Shown here piece after piece: positions 5,162 to 5,685 of a DNA stretch of 5,685 nt. Numbering within the stretch: position 1 is the stretch's first letter; every line of letters starts with the position of its first letter. Below the pieces are notes generated by a model. The model saw only the letters and a program-made list of their open reading frames with translations, was not told the origin of the DNA and did no database searches. A program made the translations under genes and the position numbers. Source of the DNA: Candidatus Elarobacter sp. (lineage in GTDB: Bacteria; Vulcanimicrobiota; Vulcanimicrobiia; Vulcanimicrobiales; Vulcanimicrobiaceae); assembly GCA_030150085.1 (NCBI GenBank), contig JASLGJ010000528.1, forward strand, positions 1 to 5,685, in the 5' to 3' direction.

Positions 5162-5685
5162 CGTGCGTCAGTACCGCGCGCGGGCGCGTAATCCCACGCG
5201 CGCTCGCTCGCCGGGACGAGCGGCTCGCCGCCGACCACCACCCCGGCGCACGGGCTCGCGCCCAGCCAGTAGCACAGCTCGGCGGGCGAGCCGACGTCCC
5301 ACAGCGCGAGGTCGCAGCGCAGGCCGGTCCGCAGCTCGCCGCGGTCGGCCAGACCCAGCGCGCGCGCGGCGTGGCGGGTCGCGCCGGCGACCGCTTCCTC
5401 GGGGGTGAGACCGAACAGCACGCAGCCCAGGTTCAGCGCGGCGGTGAGCGCGAGCAGGGGCGAGGTGCCGGGATTGCAGTCGGTCGCCAGCGCCATCGGC
5501 ACGCCGTGCGCGCGCAGCGCCTCGACCGGCGGCTTGACCGTCTCGCGCAAGTAGTGGAACGCGCCGGGGAGCAGCACGGCGACGGTGCCGGCCTCGGCGA
5601 GCAGGCGCACGCCCTCGGCATCGGTGCGCTCGAGGTGGTCGGCCGAGAGCGCGCCCAGGCGCGCGGCCAGCGCGGCCGCGCCGGT
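5158..5685 (-). CDS. hutI: Imidazolonepropionase, C-terminal part (5' end outside the window)
   Basis: Hydrolyses 4-imidazolone-5-propanoate to N-formimino-L-glutamate, the third step of histidine degradation; a cytosolic metal-dependent amidohydrolase with a TIM-barrel. The last 175 residues are visible, open to the window edge. Family blocks: SADHLE (visible 14-19, His17 in the active site), [12 protein letters not shown] (38-49), [13 protein letters not shown] (64-76), whose Asp69 is the metal-ligand Asp of the amidohydrolase fold, [15 protein letters not shown] (85-99) and the closing [19 protein letters not shown] (124-142), which returns to the small beta domain. The set is specific to HutI among amidohydrolases. 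The N-terminal HxH metal ligands lie beyond the window. An internal GTG at 5610 should not be taken as the start because conserved sequence (SADHLE) continues upstream. It is followed directly by hisS on the same strand, and its own upstream neighbour is unseen. Confidence 0.95.
   Translation of the reverse strand, partial: TGAAALAARLGALSADHLERTDAEGVRLLAEAGTVAVLLPGAFHYLRETVKPPVEALRAHGVPMALATDCNPGTSPLLALTAALNLGCVLFGLTPEEAVAGATRHAARALGLADRGELRTGLRCDLALWDVGSPAELCYWLGASPCAGVVVGGEPLVPASERAWDYAPARGTDAR

Noticed and set aside
3995..5191. A 398-codon open frame on the + strand antisense to hisS
   Set aside because: Biased composition (Ala, Arg, Gly, Gln, Val) and no family resemblance; hisS on the other strand has every motif of its family.

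Overview
The window is a gene-dense, very GC-rich stretch (GC-rich third codon positions throughout, two GTG starts, 1- to 4-base gene overlaps) from a high-GC bacterium. The genes look like ordinary bacterial chromosome, with no phage, transposon or plasmid markers. I cannot name the phylum from this sequence; lineages such as Actinobacteria, Eremiobacterota or Deltaproteobacteria-like groups would all fit the composition.

Layout. On the + strand come the C-terminal part of histidine ammonia-lyase (hutH, 1-699, cut by the window start), then N-formylglutamate deformylase (hutG, 696-1505, ATGA overlap), then three genes with short gaps: a small VOC-fold (glyoxalase/extradiol-type) protein (1554-1934), a dienelactone-hydrolase family enzyme (2039-2779) and a four-helix DUF2231 membrane protein fused to a C-terminal Rieske [2Fe-2S] domain (2832-3725). 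A 161-base convergent intergenic region (3726-3886) carries a cluster of short direct and inverted repeats. On the - strand, reading leftwards from the window end, lie the C-terminal part of imidazolonepropionase (hutI, 5685-5158, cut by the window end) and histidyl-tRNA synthetase (hisS, 5161-3887), joined by a GTGA overlap.

Biology. The window is dominated by histidine metabolism. HutH makes urocanate from histidine. HutI opens the imidazolone ring to N-formimino-glutamate. HutG releases formate from N-formylglutamate, which points to the five-step route that needs a formiminoglutamate deiminase (HutF); neither HutF nor urocanase (HutU) is in view. The hut genes sit on two converging transcripts, and the one carrying hutI also encodes the enzyme that charges tRNA-His, so histidine breakdown and histidine use in translation may be co-expressed. 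The VOC, DLH and DUF2231-Rieske genes have no obvious place in histidine degradation; they may simply be downstream passengers on the hut transcript.

I see no clearly new defence, mobile or RNA system here. The items most worth checking are the hutI-hisS coupling, the divergent features of this HisRS, the DUF2231-Rieske fusion and the repeat cluster at 3740-3861.
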